Below are positions 1 to 12,235 of a DNA stretch of 64,000 nt, piece by piece. Position numbers and translations under genes: made by a program. Each line of letters starts with the position of its first letter. Positions within the stretch are counted from its first letter, which is position 1. The DNA comes from Gorsachius magnificus (lineage: Eukaryota; Chordata; Aves; Pelecaniformes; Ardeidae): positions 24,152,213-24,216,212 of the forward strand of contig CM067089.1 of the NCBI GenBank assembly GCA_034008185.1, written 5' to 3'. The notes under the pieces are model-generated. The model made no database searches. It was not told the origin of the DNA and saw only the letters and a list, made by a program, of their open reading frames with translations.

Positions 1-3000
1 GGGATCTGGAGCATGATCTAGCATGAGCCAGGACTGGTGGGTCACAAAATAAGGGGAAGTTGGAAGAAATAAAAGGGGAGTTTTTTCTTTGTGCTACCCT
101 GTTTTTGGTATGGATGGATAATGGCTTTAGGTATGACAAATATAATTTTTTTCAGAAGAACTAACATGATTTTAAAAACTGTAGCGATGACAGTTTTTAA
201 ATTTACATACATAATGTAAATTTGAGCTTTATGCTGGGAATGCTGCTGTGAAGTAGACCAAGTGTGATTTTCTGTGACAATCTAACTGTGCTAGAATTTT
301 AGACTAGATGACTCAAAGCTGCCCTGCTAAAAATAAAGCAGGTTTCTGTTTTAAAATCTGAGCTGTACACATACAGAATATATATGCAAATAAAAAAAAA
401 AAGTGAGCTTCAGTGTGTGACAGATTTTTGATGGTATTTTATTTAACTCTGACATACAGTTCAAAGGTTTAAAGATACTGAGAACTAAGGTACTTAAACG
501 AAAAGGCAATTGTGACCTGGTCATATGAAGTTACCTGGCCAAGAGACCTCTATGTCAATAGCTTTAATATTTTTTACAAATAAAGGAACCTGTATGCAGC
601 AATTGGTGAGGCAACACAGGCTTGACAGCCAGGCTTCCTTTTGTTAAATATTGTGGCAAGCTAAATCTTAGAATCAATTTAAAGGTTAATAATTAAATTC
701 TAAAGCAGCTTCACTTACAAAATGGAGAATGGCATGGCATGCTTTATTAAAAATATTGAGGTATAGTAATTGAGTATGTTCCAAGTCAAGCAGAGAGCAA
801 CATGTATCGGATAATTATTTTTTAAATTGCAACATGATGGAGTGAGATAGTATTTTGCATTCTTCATTTTTGTTTTAGATCTTCTCATTTTTCCCATCCA
901 TTCTTCGAAACATAATGATAAAATGTTTTGTTAGTCCTAACAAGGTGAATTTTAATTGTTCTGTCATCTTTTCCAGAAGGTGTAGGAGGGGGAGAATTTG
1001 ACCATCATCTGACCTGTGTTCTTGTCAGATTTTCTCATTTTACTAGCATCATGAGAAGTCTTTAGGATGCTTTTAGACAGCTGAAAGCAGGGGTTTGTCT
1101 ACCAAAAAATAAATCTTTTGTTCAACCAAGAAGTCCAAGACACAAAAACTTTGTTTTTAACTCATAATCTGAACTGCTCTCTGACCATTGAAGTTGAACT
1201 TCTCTTTTATGGTGTGTCTGGCTTAACAAGGAATGACCTCTTCCACTTTCTACAGTCCCCTTCCTTGCCTTTTTTTGTGAGCATGCAAAAGAGGCCAAAT
1301 GTTCCCACTTCTAAGGCTATGATTTAAAATTAAATGGGTGAGGCAGATTAAATAAAAAAGTTTAAAAACAAATCCCACCCTGTTCCGTTCTTTATAGGGT
1401 GTTTTTAATGGTTTTGCTTGCTAGTTTGGGAACTTCAGATGACTTTTGACACTAGACAAATTTCCTCTTCACCTCCGGATCTCTGCAAGTGTTTGTTTTG
1501 GATTTGCTCTCTAATACAAACTCACCGTACCTCTTTGGAGTCTCCCCTTGTTCCCCAGCTTTCTTGTTGCTTTTCCTTTGTGTTTTCTCCATTCTGAATT
1601 TAAGAAGGGAGCATCCCTTTTTCCAGGGGACCTGCTCCAGGTTATTGTCAGGAAAGTAGAAATACCCCTCCTCATATAACAGAGGGGACCCAGAGTGCAG
1701 TGGCAGGATGTCATATACTAGAAGCTTTCCTTTTTATTTTGACAGTCTGCTTAGGCAAGAGCTGGTGGCTCTGAATAGTACTTGTTATTTTATTAATGCA
1801 GAATTTATCGGATGCTGCTTGCTCTGCCAAATGTCATGACCCACTGTCCTTATAGAAGGAGGACCTTATAATTAATTCCCAAACCGTTGCTTTATTGTTT
1901 TGTTTTTGGAGTATATTTGGGAATGTTGTGGGCAGGACATAGGGTCCAGCCTGTCCTACAGGAACACGCTTGAACTGGGGACATCTGCATCTCTTAAGGA
2001 GACCAGCAATGCTATTTTTTTTAATAACATACAATTACAAAATATAATTTAAATATAAAGGAAAACTAAAAAGAAAAGCACTTGGTGCTTCTGAATATTT
2101 CTCTTTGTATGATAGCTTTTCATTTATGAGGAATTTGTTTCAGAAACAGACTGAAGGATGATTCCCAAAAAATGCCCATCTTCTGCCATTGTTGTGGATC
2201 GATTTCACTTGGCCCTTTCATTAGGTTGACTTTGGATGTGGGTAAGCATTCATTTTAAGAGAGCTGATATTAGGGATGTAATCAGAGGAGTAATGAAAAA
2301 AGAGATGGAGACAGCCTTTACAGAGTCATGTTCATTATTTATTTGGCTCACAGCTTGGGGATCCAAATGTTGTTGCTACTGTCAGTAGCAGTAATACCAA
2401 ACTAAGTTTGGTAACTATATATTATGGGAAGTGACATCTTTGTTGCATGAGCTGTCTTGTATGGAGTCTTTCAGACCTGTTTTCTTCTCCGTGGTAGTTA
2501 GAATTCACATGAAACCCCAGGGGGCTATCAAGTGTTGCCAGTATGCAGACATGAAATACTTGTATCTTTCCTTTAAGTCAGTGCAGGGAGCATCATCTAA
2601 AAGCTGCTGAGAAATCTGAACATAAATTAAAAGCAATATATTGGGACTGGACTTAGTGTAGAACTGATACCAATGGAAAGATGAAACCTTTGCTAGAAGT
2701 TAGCGCTTAAAGTAGTGCACTTTGTTTAAAATGATGTGCAGCTTATGATCTGCTTCAGTCTAGGAGAGAGCTTTTAAAAGTTGCTTTTTATTGACTACAA
2801 GTCTGCGCTGTTACTCTGACAGATACAGATCTTACCTTTGAGACTTGCATGCTTGTTTACTCTAACACTTGTGTACCTGGAAAATACCTAAGGCTTAAAA
2901 TAATGCTATCTGGTCTAGAATATGGCAACTTAAGGTTGAGCTGAAAGCTTCAGTTCTAAACTATGGATGCTTTCCATTTCATACTGAAACTCACTCCAGA

Positions 3001-6000
3001 GCATGGTACTAAATATCAAAGCTGACTGGACTACCTAGGGGACTGTGTCTCCTTTAGCAGTAAACATATCCCTCACAACAGCTTGTCCTCTTCAGAAACA
3101 GAGGAGCTCTTAAAAATAACAGCTAAAAAATATGGAAAGAAATAGTCAAATTTGGAGATAGAAGAGAAAGTAATTTATAGGTATGAACTCTAACTCACAC
3201 ATCCTAACAGAGGACAAATGAGTCAAGTCAATGTAAAGCAATATATTTTATGAGCTTTTTATATCATTTCTGAACATGGCCTGGATTTTTTTACTGATGA
3301 TCAGCCCACAGAAATTTTCTTCCAAGGGAAAATACTGACCTCAGATCTTACTGCCTTCTGAATCACCTGTAAACTTTCAATGGTGACAATAAATCCAGGA
3401 TGGATGAAAGAATGTGTGGTTTGCATTGACTGCTTTAGTTTGTATGGATATACCATAGTTACATATGGTCATAAGTGCTTGAATTGGAAAGAGAGATTAT
3501 TTTTATGCACAGCACTCTACCAGAGAGGAACTCTGAGTTACCAAGTTGGCACAAGTCTTCGGGTCCGAAGTAGTTGCTTGTCTTGCTTTGGCCTATGGCT
3601 TTTGTTCAAAATTATAGCAGAAATAAGAATGAGACAAATACTTTCCGATTCCCTCTCCTTTCCTATCCTGTTGCAGTGTATCAGTATCTGATGGAAATTA
3701 CTGCTCCTAAGAGCACCAAGTGGCAGTGCATCGATAGTCTTCATTGGTAAAGGCACATTCTAGAATCTTTCTTTTCTAAATCAGTTAGTGGTATCTTTTG
3801 GCCTGAATTTGTCAATTGAGGGATATTATATGAGACAGTTAATGACTGCCTTCATTGTTAAGCCAAATATTTTAAATTCATTTCAATGAAATTTATTTCT
3901 CCTAAGCTCTGGGGATACCTAAAAGGAGGAGATAACCAGATGCTACATCAGAAACTTGTAGTGCACAACCTTCAGTGGTGGTGACTTCAGCCAACTTAGA
4001 GTTGTACTGAAGCACATGCATGTATATGTAACTGAGCATAATTACTGCTGCTAGTTAAGCTCAGGTTTTAATTTGCAGGAAGGAAATATATTAAAAAGTA
4101 CTGGGATGAAAAAAAGCAGCAGTGTGCTCTTTTGCTTTCACAAATATTGACAGAACAGGAGGAAACAGTATGCAAAAATGATAACCCATTATTATACCTT
4201 TGCATTTATTTGCTTCAACCCTTTTTATCACACTGTTTTGAATTCCAGACTTTTATGGTCTTTTTTACTTTTCCATCTTCATGAATGTTGATGGCTTTTC
4301 AGTAACTATTTATGATAATGCCCATTTTATTTCTTGCTTTCTATGGAGTAAAATAACTACGGATTTAAGCATAAAGCAACATAAATATAGTTAAGAGTTC
4401 AGACAAGACTATGAAAGACAACTGGGGGGAAAATAAAGATCTATTTATTTATTTAGGTACCTTTAGAAATATTTAGCTCTACAGTTGGGCTAGAAGGTCA
4501 AAATAGCTGTTCCTGGGGAAGTGGAGTGTCTTTGGTAGAATGCCACCAGGCATTTGTATTTTACCTACTTTCTCTGACCTTTTTTAGTCTCATTCTATAC
4601 CTGTCTCTTGGTTTACCATCAAGTTGCATGTGCAGCCATCAATTTCTGATCAAGGTGACAGTAGGAGGGGAAGTAGCAGATGAGAAAAAGTGAGCTTTTA
4701 CTGTAGAAATAACCTCTCTTTCAAAGACTTCCAATAACTTCTTAGAGAGTAATAAAAAGATTTACAGTTGTGATTGGTCCACAACACTGCAAAATTGCTC
4801 AAAAATGTGCCTGGGCTTGGCATTCTCCTTACCTAAGTAGGCATAACACCACCGGCTGACAGAATTCATGACACGAGAGTATAATTATTTAATCGTAGTA
4901 GCAGCTTAATTTATGTGTACTCATAGGTTAGGGTTTCTTCAGCAATGGAAGGAAACAGTTGGATGTTTTTATTCAAATCTATTGCTATCTTTACTTTCAA
5001 AAACGTTAGTGTTTCTTTAGGAGGAAATACAATAAAATATCTTGAGAACATGTCACAGATTTTCAGTGTGGACCTACTTACTGTCCTCAGTCTAGTGTGT
5101 TGTGTCTGGGTGTTGTAACAGTTTCACATCTGTGATTGATCTTGTTCATGGCATGTGGTGCATTACCTAGACACATGCGATTAAGGTGAGGCTTCCAGCT
5201 GGGTATCTTTGCTTTTGCTGGTAAACACAGGTCTTCAATGTCTGTTCTGAGTTGGGGTTTTGTATCATACTTTCTTTGTGGAAGTTGAAAACTCCATCTT
5301 CTGTATGACAAAATCATTTAGGGTTCTATTAAACCTCTAATTTAAAAGCAGTGATATTTTGGAGTTTATATGGGTAAACTGGATTTGAGGCCATGCTTTT
5401 TAATTACAGTTAGTCAGCATCTGCAGAAACTCTTAAATTTCCACTGGGACAAATATAATAAAAAAGGGAAATAATTTTTCAGGATGCGAAGAATTTTATT
5501 ATGTCAATACTTTAAGTGGTTGGTTTTATCTGAATAAACAGAAAATTACTGTTTTACAAATATGTGTTGTAAGAATAAATGAGGAGTTATGCACCTGCTA
5601 TCAAGTCCTCCTCATTCCTGTGAATTTCAGGAAGTATCACCTGATTCTTCACAAAAACATTGTTTTAAGATTATACTTCAGTTAAAAACCCCATATAAAC
5701 TGTAGAACCCCATGCCAAAATAGGAGCCACCTTGATCAGATACTGATTTAATTTCATTACTCCAGTCTTTCATGAAGGAACTAATGAATCCTAGTCAGCA
5801 GATACTATACTTCTGCTAGTAATATGACTTAACATGATGAGCGTCAGGGCAAGTTTTTTCAGTTTTGGGGCTTTAGGTTTTTGTTTTTTTTTCTTAAATA
5901 AGAGTTGAATCAGCATGGCAATGAAAACTGAAATGCAGGCTAGATGAGTATTTAAATATCTCATTCTGAAAATGAACTGGAACATAAATTTTTAAATATC

Positions 6001-6591
6001 ATCATCTCCTAATAGCAATGAAATTTGAAGTCAGGTTTACTTCAAAAGCCCTTTTAAAGCATTTTTAGGTAGCTTTTTATGTATTTCAATATTGTTAATT
6101 TAGACATTACAAGAATGGAACTTCAAAGCTGGGAAGTAGGAACTGATGATTACAGGGTGTGATTTTTTCGTATAGTTGTTTTCCCATTACTCCTCCCTCT
6201 TTATTTCTCAGGGTTTTCTATCAGTATAAAACATAGTACTTCCCTACATGGGTATAAGAATCATAAATGTATTCAGACTTTGAAGTACCTAGTGTTGCTG
6301 TTGACTAGGGGAAGACTCATCTTTATGGATTTGATGAAGAAAATGTAGAGAAGATTTTTCTCTTACTCTGTCATAAAATGAAGTTTTGCTGGTATTTTGT
6401 GGCTCTTCACGCTCTCAGCTAAGGCATGTCAGCAAATACTCTTTACTTGCTATGAAATGCTTAAAGATTTCAAGAGCCAACTTTTTCAATAGCCTATACC
6501 AACTGAGCCAAATTTGACAGGGTAACAAAGAAATTGATATGACGACAAACTTCCTACCCTGGTATAGCCCTCAGGTTACTATCAATGATTG
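1..6591 (+). other. ADK: Upstream ADK intron, unique AT-rich part
   Basis: No gene, RNA gene or recognisable repeat. The short open frames here (at most about 100 codons, at 3380-3691) resemble no protein I know and read as chance openings in AT-rich DNA. There is no exon encoding ADK residues 1-74. Assignment to an ADK intron is inferred from the first visible exon being codon 75, together with the known large size of ADK introns. If the missing upstream exons or another gene lay here they should have been visible by translation, but very short or fast-evolving exons could be missed. Confidence 0.6.
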
Positions 6592-6620
6592 TTTTTTTTT
6601 TTTTTTTTTTTTTTTTTTTT
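6592..6620 (+). repeat. T29 homopolymer at the 5' edge of the CR1
   Basis: An uninterrupted run of 29 T immediately before the first base that resembles CR1. CR1 elements end in a short ATTCTATG-like repeat rather than poly(A), so this tract is not the element's own tail. It may be a host T-rich site, the antisense tail of another retrocopy, or expansion at the junction. The exact length is likely to be polymorphic. Confidence 0.9.
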
Positions 6621-6654
6621 GGTAGGCAGCAATGAAGTTGCAATAAGTAGTCCA

Positions 6655-6954
6655 AGGGCAATCAAGGGAGACTTCAGGGCCTTGGGATGACTGGTTAAGG
6701 GATCAGGAGCACAAGTAGTGCTCCCTTCTATCCTTCCAGTTGCAGGGAATGATGAGGGAAGAATCAGGAAGAGCCAGCAGATCAATACCTGGCTCTGAGA
6801 GTGGTGTCACCAGCAGAATTTTTTGGTTTTTGATCCTGGGTCAGTCTATACCACACCAGGCCTGCTGACATTAGATGGGGTACAGCTGTCTCAAAGGGGG
6901 AAAAGGATGTCTGCATGGGAGTTAGAAGGGCTCATTGAAAGAGCTTTAAATTAG
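6655..6954 (+). pseudogene. CR1 ORF1 C-terminal remnant (esterase-like domain)
   Basis: The frame ending at TAG 6952-6954 reads LPSILPVAGNDEGRIRKSQQ, then a stop, then LLTLDGVQLSQRGKRMSAWE and ELEGLIERALN. This is the C-terminal part of the SGNH-hydrolase-like domain in CR1 ORF1 proteins. In the family the block near the end is DGVHLS, with the His of the catalytic pair; here the codon at 6883-6885 is CAG, giving Gln. With at least one in-frame stop upstream and no ORF1 start, it is a fossil. The family assignment rests on remembered CR1 ORF1 sequence. Confidence 0.8.
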
Positions 6955-7199
6955 AGTTGAAGGGGGAAAGGGACAAAATCATGCTCACTAGAGTTAAGCC
7001 TGGGAGCGGCACGCCAGTGTTAGCAGGGTGTTGTGCTAATGACATCTTTCGGTCTGCCATCTCAGGGAGGGCATGGAATGGAGATCCATGCAGCAGTAGA
7101 GATGCAAGGGTTATGAATGTGTTAGAAACCATGGAAGCACCTGAGAATGATCATGTAGGAATTAGGGCTTCTTCCCCCCCAGAAAAGTGGCGGGATCAG

Positions 7200-8100
7200 T
7201 AGCCCAACTGAAGTGCATCTACACTAATGCATGCAGCATGGACACCTAACAGGAGGAGATGGAAGCCATTATGCAGCAATGATGTAATTGCCATCATGGA
7301 AGCATGGTGCACTCATGCAACTGGAGTGCTGCAATGGATGGCTATAAACTCTTCAGAGGGGATAGGGAAGGAAGGAGAGGTGGTGGGGTAGCTCTGTGTG
7401 TTAGGGAGTGTTTTGATTGCCTAGAGCTTAATGATAGTAATGATAGGGTTAAGTGTTTATGGTTAAGAATCAGGGTGAAGGCCAACAAGGCAGATAGCAT
7501 GGTGGGAGTCTGTTACAGATCACCCAACCCGGACGAAGAGGCAGATGAAATATTCTATAAGCAGCTGGGAGAAGTCTCACAATCGCTAGCCCTTGTTCTC
7601 ATGGGGGACTTCAATTTACCACGTCTGCTGGAAATACATTACAGCAGAGAGGAAGGAGTCTAGGAGGTTCCTGCAGTGTGTGGAAGACAACTCCCTGACA
7701 CAGCTGGTGAGTGAGCCCACTGGGGAAGGCTCCCACTGGACCTGTTGTTTGCGAACAGAGAAGGACTGGTGGGTGATGTGATGGTTGGAGGCTGTCTGGG
7801 GCACAGTGATCATGAAATGATAGAATTTTCGATTCTTGGAAAAGTAAGGAGTCCTGCTACCTTGGGGCAGACCTTGGCCTGTTTAGGAGCCTGGTTGAGA
7901 GAGTCCCTTGGGCAAAGGGGTCCAGGAAGGCTGGACATTCTTCAAGAAGGAAATCTTAAAGGTGCAGGAGCAGGCTGTCCCCATGTGCTGAAAGACAAGC
8001 TGGCAGGGAAGACCGGCCTGGCTGAACAGGGAGCTTTTGCTGGAACTCATGAAAAAAAGGAGAGTTTATGGCCTTTCGAAGAAGGGTCAGGCAACTCATG
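7200..8100 (+). pseudogene. CR1 ORF2 endonuclease (APE-type) remnant
   Basis: Start of CR1 ORF2, the apurinic-endonuclease-like domain that nicks target DNA. Readable blocks across three frames are KCIYTNA near 7215, WSAAMDGYKLFRGDREGRRG near 7325, VGVCYRSPN near 7505, MGDFN at 7601-7615, then after a frameshift near 7617 SRRFLQCVEDNSLTQLVSEP, then after another near 7740 NREGLVGDVMVGGCLGHSDH. The GDFN motif and the SDHE motif (7805-7816), which carry catalytic Asp/Asn and His residues in this family, are both intact. The reading frame is not: at least two indels and a stop at 7661-7663 break it. The linker to the RT follows with more frame breaks. Confidence 0.88.
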
Positions 8101-9139
8101 AGGACTACAAGGATGTTGTGAGGTTATGCAGGGAGAAAATTAGAAGGGCCAAAGCCCAACTAGAAATTAATCTGGCTACTGCTGTAAAAGACAATAAAAA
8201 AATATTTCTATAAATAAATTGGCAACAAAAGGAAGGCTAAGGAGAATCTCCATCCTTTATTGGATGTAGGAGGAAACATGACAAAGGATAAGGAAAAGGC
8301 TGAGGTAGTTAGTGCCTTCTTTGCCTCAGTCTTTAATAGTCAGACCAGTTGTTCTAGGGTACCCAGCCCCCTGAGCTGGAAGGCAGGGACGGGGAGCAGA
8401 ACAAAGCCCCCATAATCCAAGGGAAAATGGTTAGCGACCCGCTACGCTGCTGAGACACACACAAGTCTATGGGGCCAGATGGGATCCACCCAAGGGTACT
8501 GAGGGAGCTGGCAGAAGCACTCACCAAGCCACTTTCAATCCTTTATCAGCAGCCTTGGCTAACCAGGGAGATCCCAGTTGACTGGAAGTTAGCAAATGTG
8601 ACACCCATCTACAAGGCCTGGAAGGAGGATCCGGGGAACTACAGGGCTGTCAGTCTGACCCCAGTGCCGGGGAAGGTTGTGGAGCAGATTATCACACATC
8701 ATGTACAGGACAACCGGGTGATCAGGCGCAGTCAGCCTGGGTTTATAGAAGGCAGGTCCTGCTTGACCAACCTGATCTGCTTCTGTGACAGGGTGACCTG
8801 CTTAGTGGATGGGGGAGAGGCTGTGCATGTTGTCTGCCTGGACTTTAGTAAAGCCTTTGACACCATTTTCCACAGCATTCTTCTAGTGAAACTGGATGCT
8901 CCTGGCTTGGACGGGTGTATACTTTGCTGGGTAAAAATCTGTCTGGATGGCCACACCTAAAGAGTTGTGGTGAATGGAGTTAAATCCAGTTGGTGCCTGG
9001 TTACAAGTGGTGTTCCCCAGGGCTCAGTGTTGGAGCCAGTTCTGTTTAATGTCTTTATCAATGATCTGGATGAGGGGATCAAGTATACCCTCAGTAAGTT
9101 TGCAGATGACACCAAGTTGGGCAGTAGCGTTAACCAATA
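8101..9139 (+). pseudogene. CR1 ORF2 reverse transcriptase remnant
   Basis: Reverse transcriptase domain of CR1 ORF2. From 8469 one frame is open through MGPDGIHPRVLRELAEAL, NVTPIY, PGNYRAVSLTPVPGKV, QPGFIEGRSCLTNLI and DFSKAFDT (first catalytic Asp at 8841-8843), then meets a single TAA (8958-8960). It resumes in the same frame through [15 protein letters not shown] and the catalytic FADD box (9099-9110). So all the RT active-site motifs I can check are intact and only one stop interrupts about 220 codons. The RT then ends abruptly near 9136, where the deletion joins it to the end of ORF2. The stretch 8101-8468 is the EN-RT linker with frame breaks. Confidence 0.9.
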
Positions 9140-9287
9140 CTGGAGGTATTTAAAAGACGTGTAGGTGTGGTGCTTAGGGACATGGTTTAGTGGTGGACTT
9201 GGCAGTGCTAGGTTAACAGTTGGACTTGATGATCTTAAAGGTCTTTTCCAACCTAAACGATTCTATGATTCTACTGTGATTCTATGG
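9140..9287 (+). mobile_element. CR1 ORF2 terminus, 3' UTR and tail repeat
   Basis: The sequence GGAGGTATTTAAAAGACGTG encodes the [12 protein letters not shown] end of CR1 ORF2, followed by GGTGCTTAGGGACATGGTTT and the well-known GGTCTTTTCCAACCTAAACG end of CR1. The tail is three imperfect copies of an ATTCTATG-like 8-mer. This 3' part is what CR1 reverse transcriptase recognises. It joins directly onto the RT core, which fixes the deletion point to about 9136-9142. Confidence 0.92.
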
Positions 9288-12220
9288 TAAGCCATAGTCA
9301 ATCCCAGGAATACTGAAGTAGACCATGAAGTCACTGAGATACAGAAAACCTGTATTCAGAACGTGCTTTGCCATTTCTTGACACGCTAGTTAGGTGATCT
9401 GTAACAAAGCTCTTGGGAGTGCTCGGGTCTCTCTGATGAGGAAATGCTTTTTCATCGTGAGTAATCTTCCCAGACAAAAGTCTTGTCAAATAAAGATACC
9501 TTTCTGCACTGTGCCTTGGTTTCAGGGAGACAGTACTTTTTAAATGAGAAATTTTAAATGGAATTAAATGAAATTCCCAATCTATGGCATTCATGATCCT
9601 CTTTTTTCTCTAATTATAAACCAAGTGAGAAGAGAGGGTTCCTTAACAATGTGCAGCATTACGCAAATGGATATGGGCAATCTGTGGTACTTGAGGTAAC
9701 TGCTAACAGTAACTGTGTGCCAAAAACTTGTCTAGACCCCGAGACTGAGGTGCGTAGTGAAGTACAGTATAGTACTGTAAGTGGAAACATACCTAATTAG
9801 TACTGTAATTTAATATAAAACCAGCAGAGCGACTCTGTAAGCAAGGCGATATCAGAATTTCACTTTTATTAACTTAGTATTATTGCCTGTGAGTTAGAAA
9901 AGAAAATATTTTGCAATGTTTTCTTCTTTTCAGTACTACTTTAAAAGCATCTTACTGAAATGAATAGAGGTCTAAAGCAGCATTTTGTGATTAAGTACTT
10001 GTTAAAGTTATGTTTATACTTAAGTCATTGATACTTAATGCAGATTAGTTCAAACTCATTTTGCAAGTCTGTAAACTGAATTGCAGTAGACTTGCTAAAA
10101 TTAGTAAAAGTTGTGCTACAATTCTGTTTTGCATTCTTTATATCAAAAGAAATTACAGAAGCATTGGAATGTATACTGTTAACTGGTTTTGAAATGATAT
10201 GCATGGTTTAGAATATTTAAATAACTAATGAATCCATTTATAATAATACTTTCATATTTTGTAAGAGTATGCAAAATGAAGCCTGATAAAAGAGCTAGGC
10301 TTTTGTACTGCAATCTCACATTTCATCGTGCTTTTTGGAACTTGCAGGCTACAAAAAGGATGTTTTAAATTAAAAGTAGTTTGTGGACATTTGAAAGTCC
10401 TCAGAAAAAACTACTTGGATGTTAACAGAAATTGGATCCTGTTGGTATTTTCCATTTCATGCATACTAAGTCAAAAGTGTAATATCTAAATACGCTACAG
10501 GGGATTATTAAAATTACACAGTTATTTTCTAGCCGAAACTTGAAATTATCTGCTAGCTTTCTTACTGTAGTGTAGTGCTTAAAAATGTGTACAATTTAAC
10601 AGAAGTTAAAATTGTAGATGGTTTCCAGCCTTTTAAATAATTCCCATTTGGTTGCAAATTCCATTGCAATTAGAAAAGCCATAACAATTTCTAGTTTTAT
10701 TTAAGACATAGAAGAGGAGATCTGATTTCCAAAAGTGCTGTGTATCCGCAACTCTGAAGTATTTTAAATTCTAGCCAGAAGCATAACATAATTGTTATTT
10801 ATATTATCGGGTACAGCAGCATTCTCGGTGCTGTCATTTTGCTTGTAATTTTCTCCTTGCTTGTAAAATTGTGTCTTATTTATTATTTGCACTTTATTCT
10901 TAATCAGTTTTGCTAATGTAGTAAAAACATTGAAATGTTATTATATGATTAGCAATTTTCCACTATATTAATCCAGCATTACATTATACTGTGTGGTGAC
11001 AATAATGATTTCTAATGTGGTAATGAGAGAGAGTTATTAACATGTCCCAATATTTAATAGATTCTTAATTGCAAGATGGAAAAATGTTTTAAGTTACCGT
11101 AACCAGCTGTGCAAGAATTGCAAAATGGTGGGATCTGGACCATAAAAATGTAAAGATGTACTTTGAATGGAACACTGTCTCTATCACCTTGAAGCTGGGT
11201 TTTTTTAATGTTTGATTTCAGGAATCATGTAGTTATTCATAGGATATTTTTTCCATATATTAAACTCAATATTAATATTGACAAATAGAGGATAACTTCC
11301 AGATTTAATGCATGTTTACCAGTGTGCATTAAATGGGTATGCAATACACTTTTTTATGAGGAAGGCGAAAAGTCTGTAGTATCCAGCTGTGAAAATGATT
11401 TAAAATCATTAAGCTATCATGTCCATGACACGGTATACTAAAATAGCCACAGTACAAACTCAGAGCTGCATGTTAACAGGAATACAAACTCTGCTTTAAT
11501 GGTTCACAACCAGCATAAAACAAGTAAATACATATAATAAATGATATATCAAACTCAATATATTGAGTGGACTCTTATATTCAGTAAATCATTTAAGAAG
11601 TATTGGACATGCTTCAAAAATTCTAAGGTAGAAATCCGAATGGAGTTTCTGGCCTTTTTTCTGTGTATGTGCATGCATGGAAGGGACTGTTTTTTCTGTG
11701 TTCCTGTGATATATGTGTTTGTATAAAAATGTTACAGATAACTTTTTTGAAGTGTTTTTTAATTAGGCTATGCAGGCTTTGCTTTGTTTTTATTTAAAAC
11801 ATACGAAGTTTCACAAAAATATATTTCCTATTTCATTTCAACAGTTTTAAAGATAACTTGAAAAATTGGGAAAAATAAAAAAAAGGGAAAATAATTATAT
11901 ACAGTGGGGGAAACAAGTGTATTTTCAGATCTAAAGGTATTATAACCATGTATAAGATAATACAATGTGTACTAGCAAGTATGTTGACAGAAAATCGTAT
12001 TACAACAGTGGCATGTTAAGCTTCAGATGGAAAAAGACACTGTAGAGGTAGAAAATATATAGCCCTATAGATAGTATTATCATCAAAAATCCAGCTAGTA
12101 CAGCAAAACTCAACATTTGACCAAAGCTGAATGTGACATTATTTCTAGAAATTAAATTTCCTGAGAAGTCTCTCCAATATAGTGGTTTTGGTATTGGAAC
12201 AGCAGCAAAGTCATACTATA

Positions 12221-12235
12221 ATATATATATATATA
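12221..12235. repeat. (AT)n microsatellite
   Basis: A run of alternating A and T over 15 bases, followed by an A-rich stretch. A simple sequence repeat with no other support for function. Confidence 0.85.

Larger units (their letters stand above)
6621..9287 (+). mobile_element. CR1 LINE, sense, 5'-truncated, with internal deletion
   Basis: Chicken-repeat-1 non-LTR retrotransposon copy of 2.7 kb, in the same orientation as ADK. In order it holds the end of ORF1, an ORF1-ORF2 spacer, the ORF2 endonuclease, the linker, the reverse transcriptase up to the FADD motif, and then directly the last codons of ORF2 and the 3' UTR. The 3' end is TCTTTTCCAACCTAAACGAT followed by ATTCTATG-type repeats (9260-9287), which is typical of avian CR1. 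The frames are broken by stops and indels, so the copy is dead. Compared with the CR1 layout, roughly the C-terminal third of ORF2 (thumb and beyond) has been lost at about 9136-9142. The subfamily cannot be assigned by eye; divergence looks moderate. Confidence 0.95.

Noticed and set aside
1741..1780. GCTGGTGGCTCTGAAT, similar to the HAGGSTQN codons of the exon encoding ADK residues about 50-74
   Set aside because: The frame hits TAG at once, and neither side resembles ADK or has splice sites in the right place.
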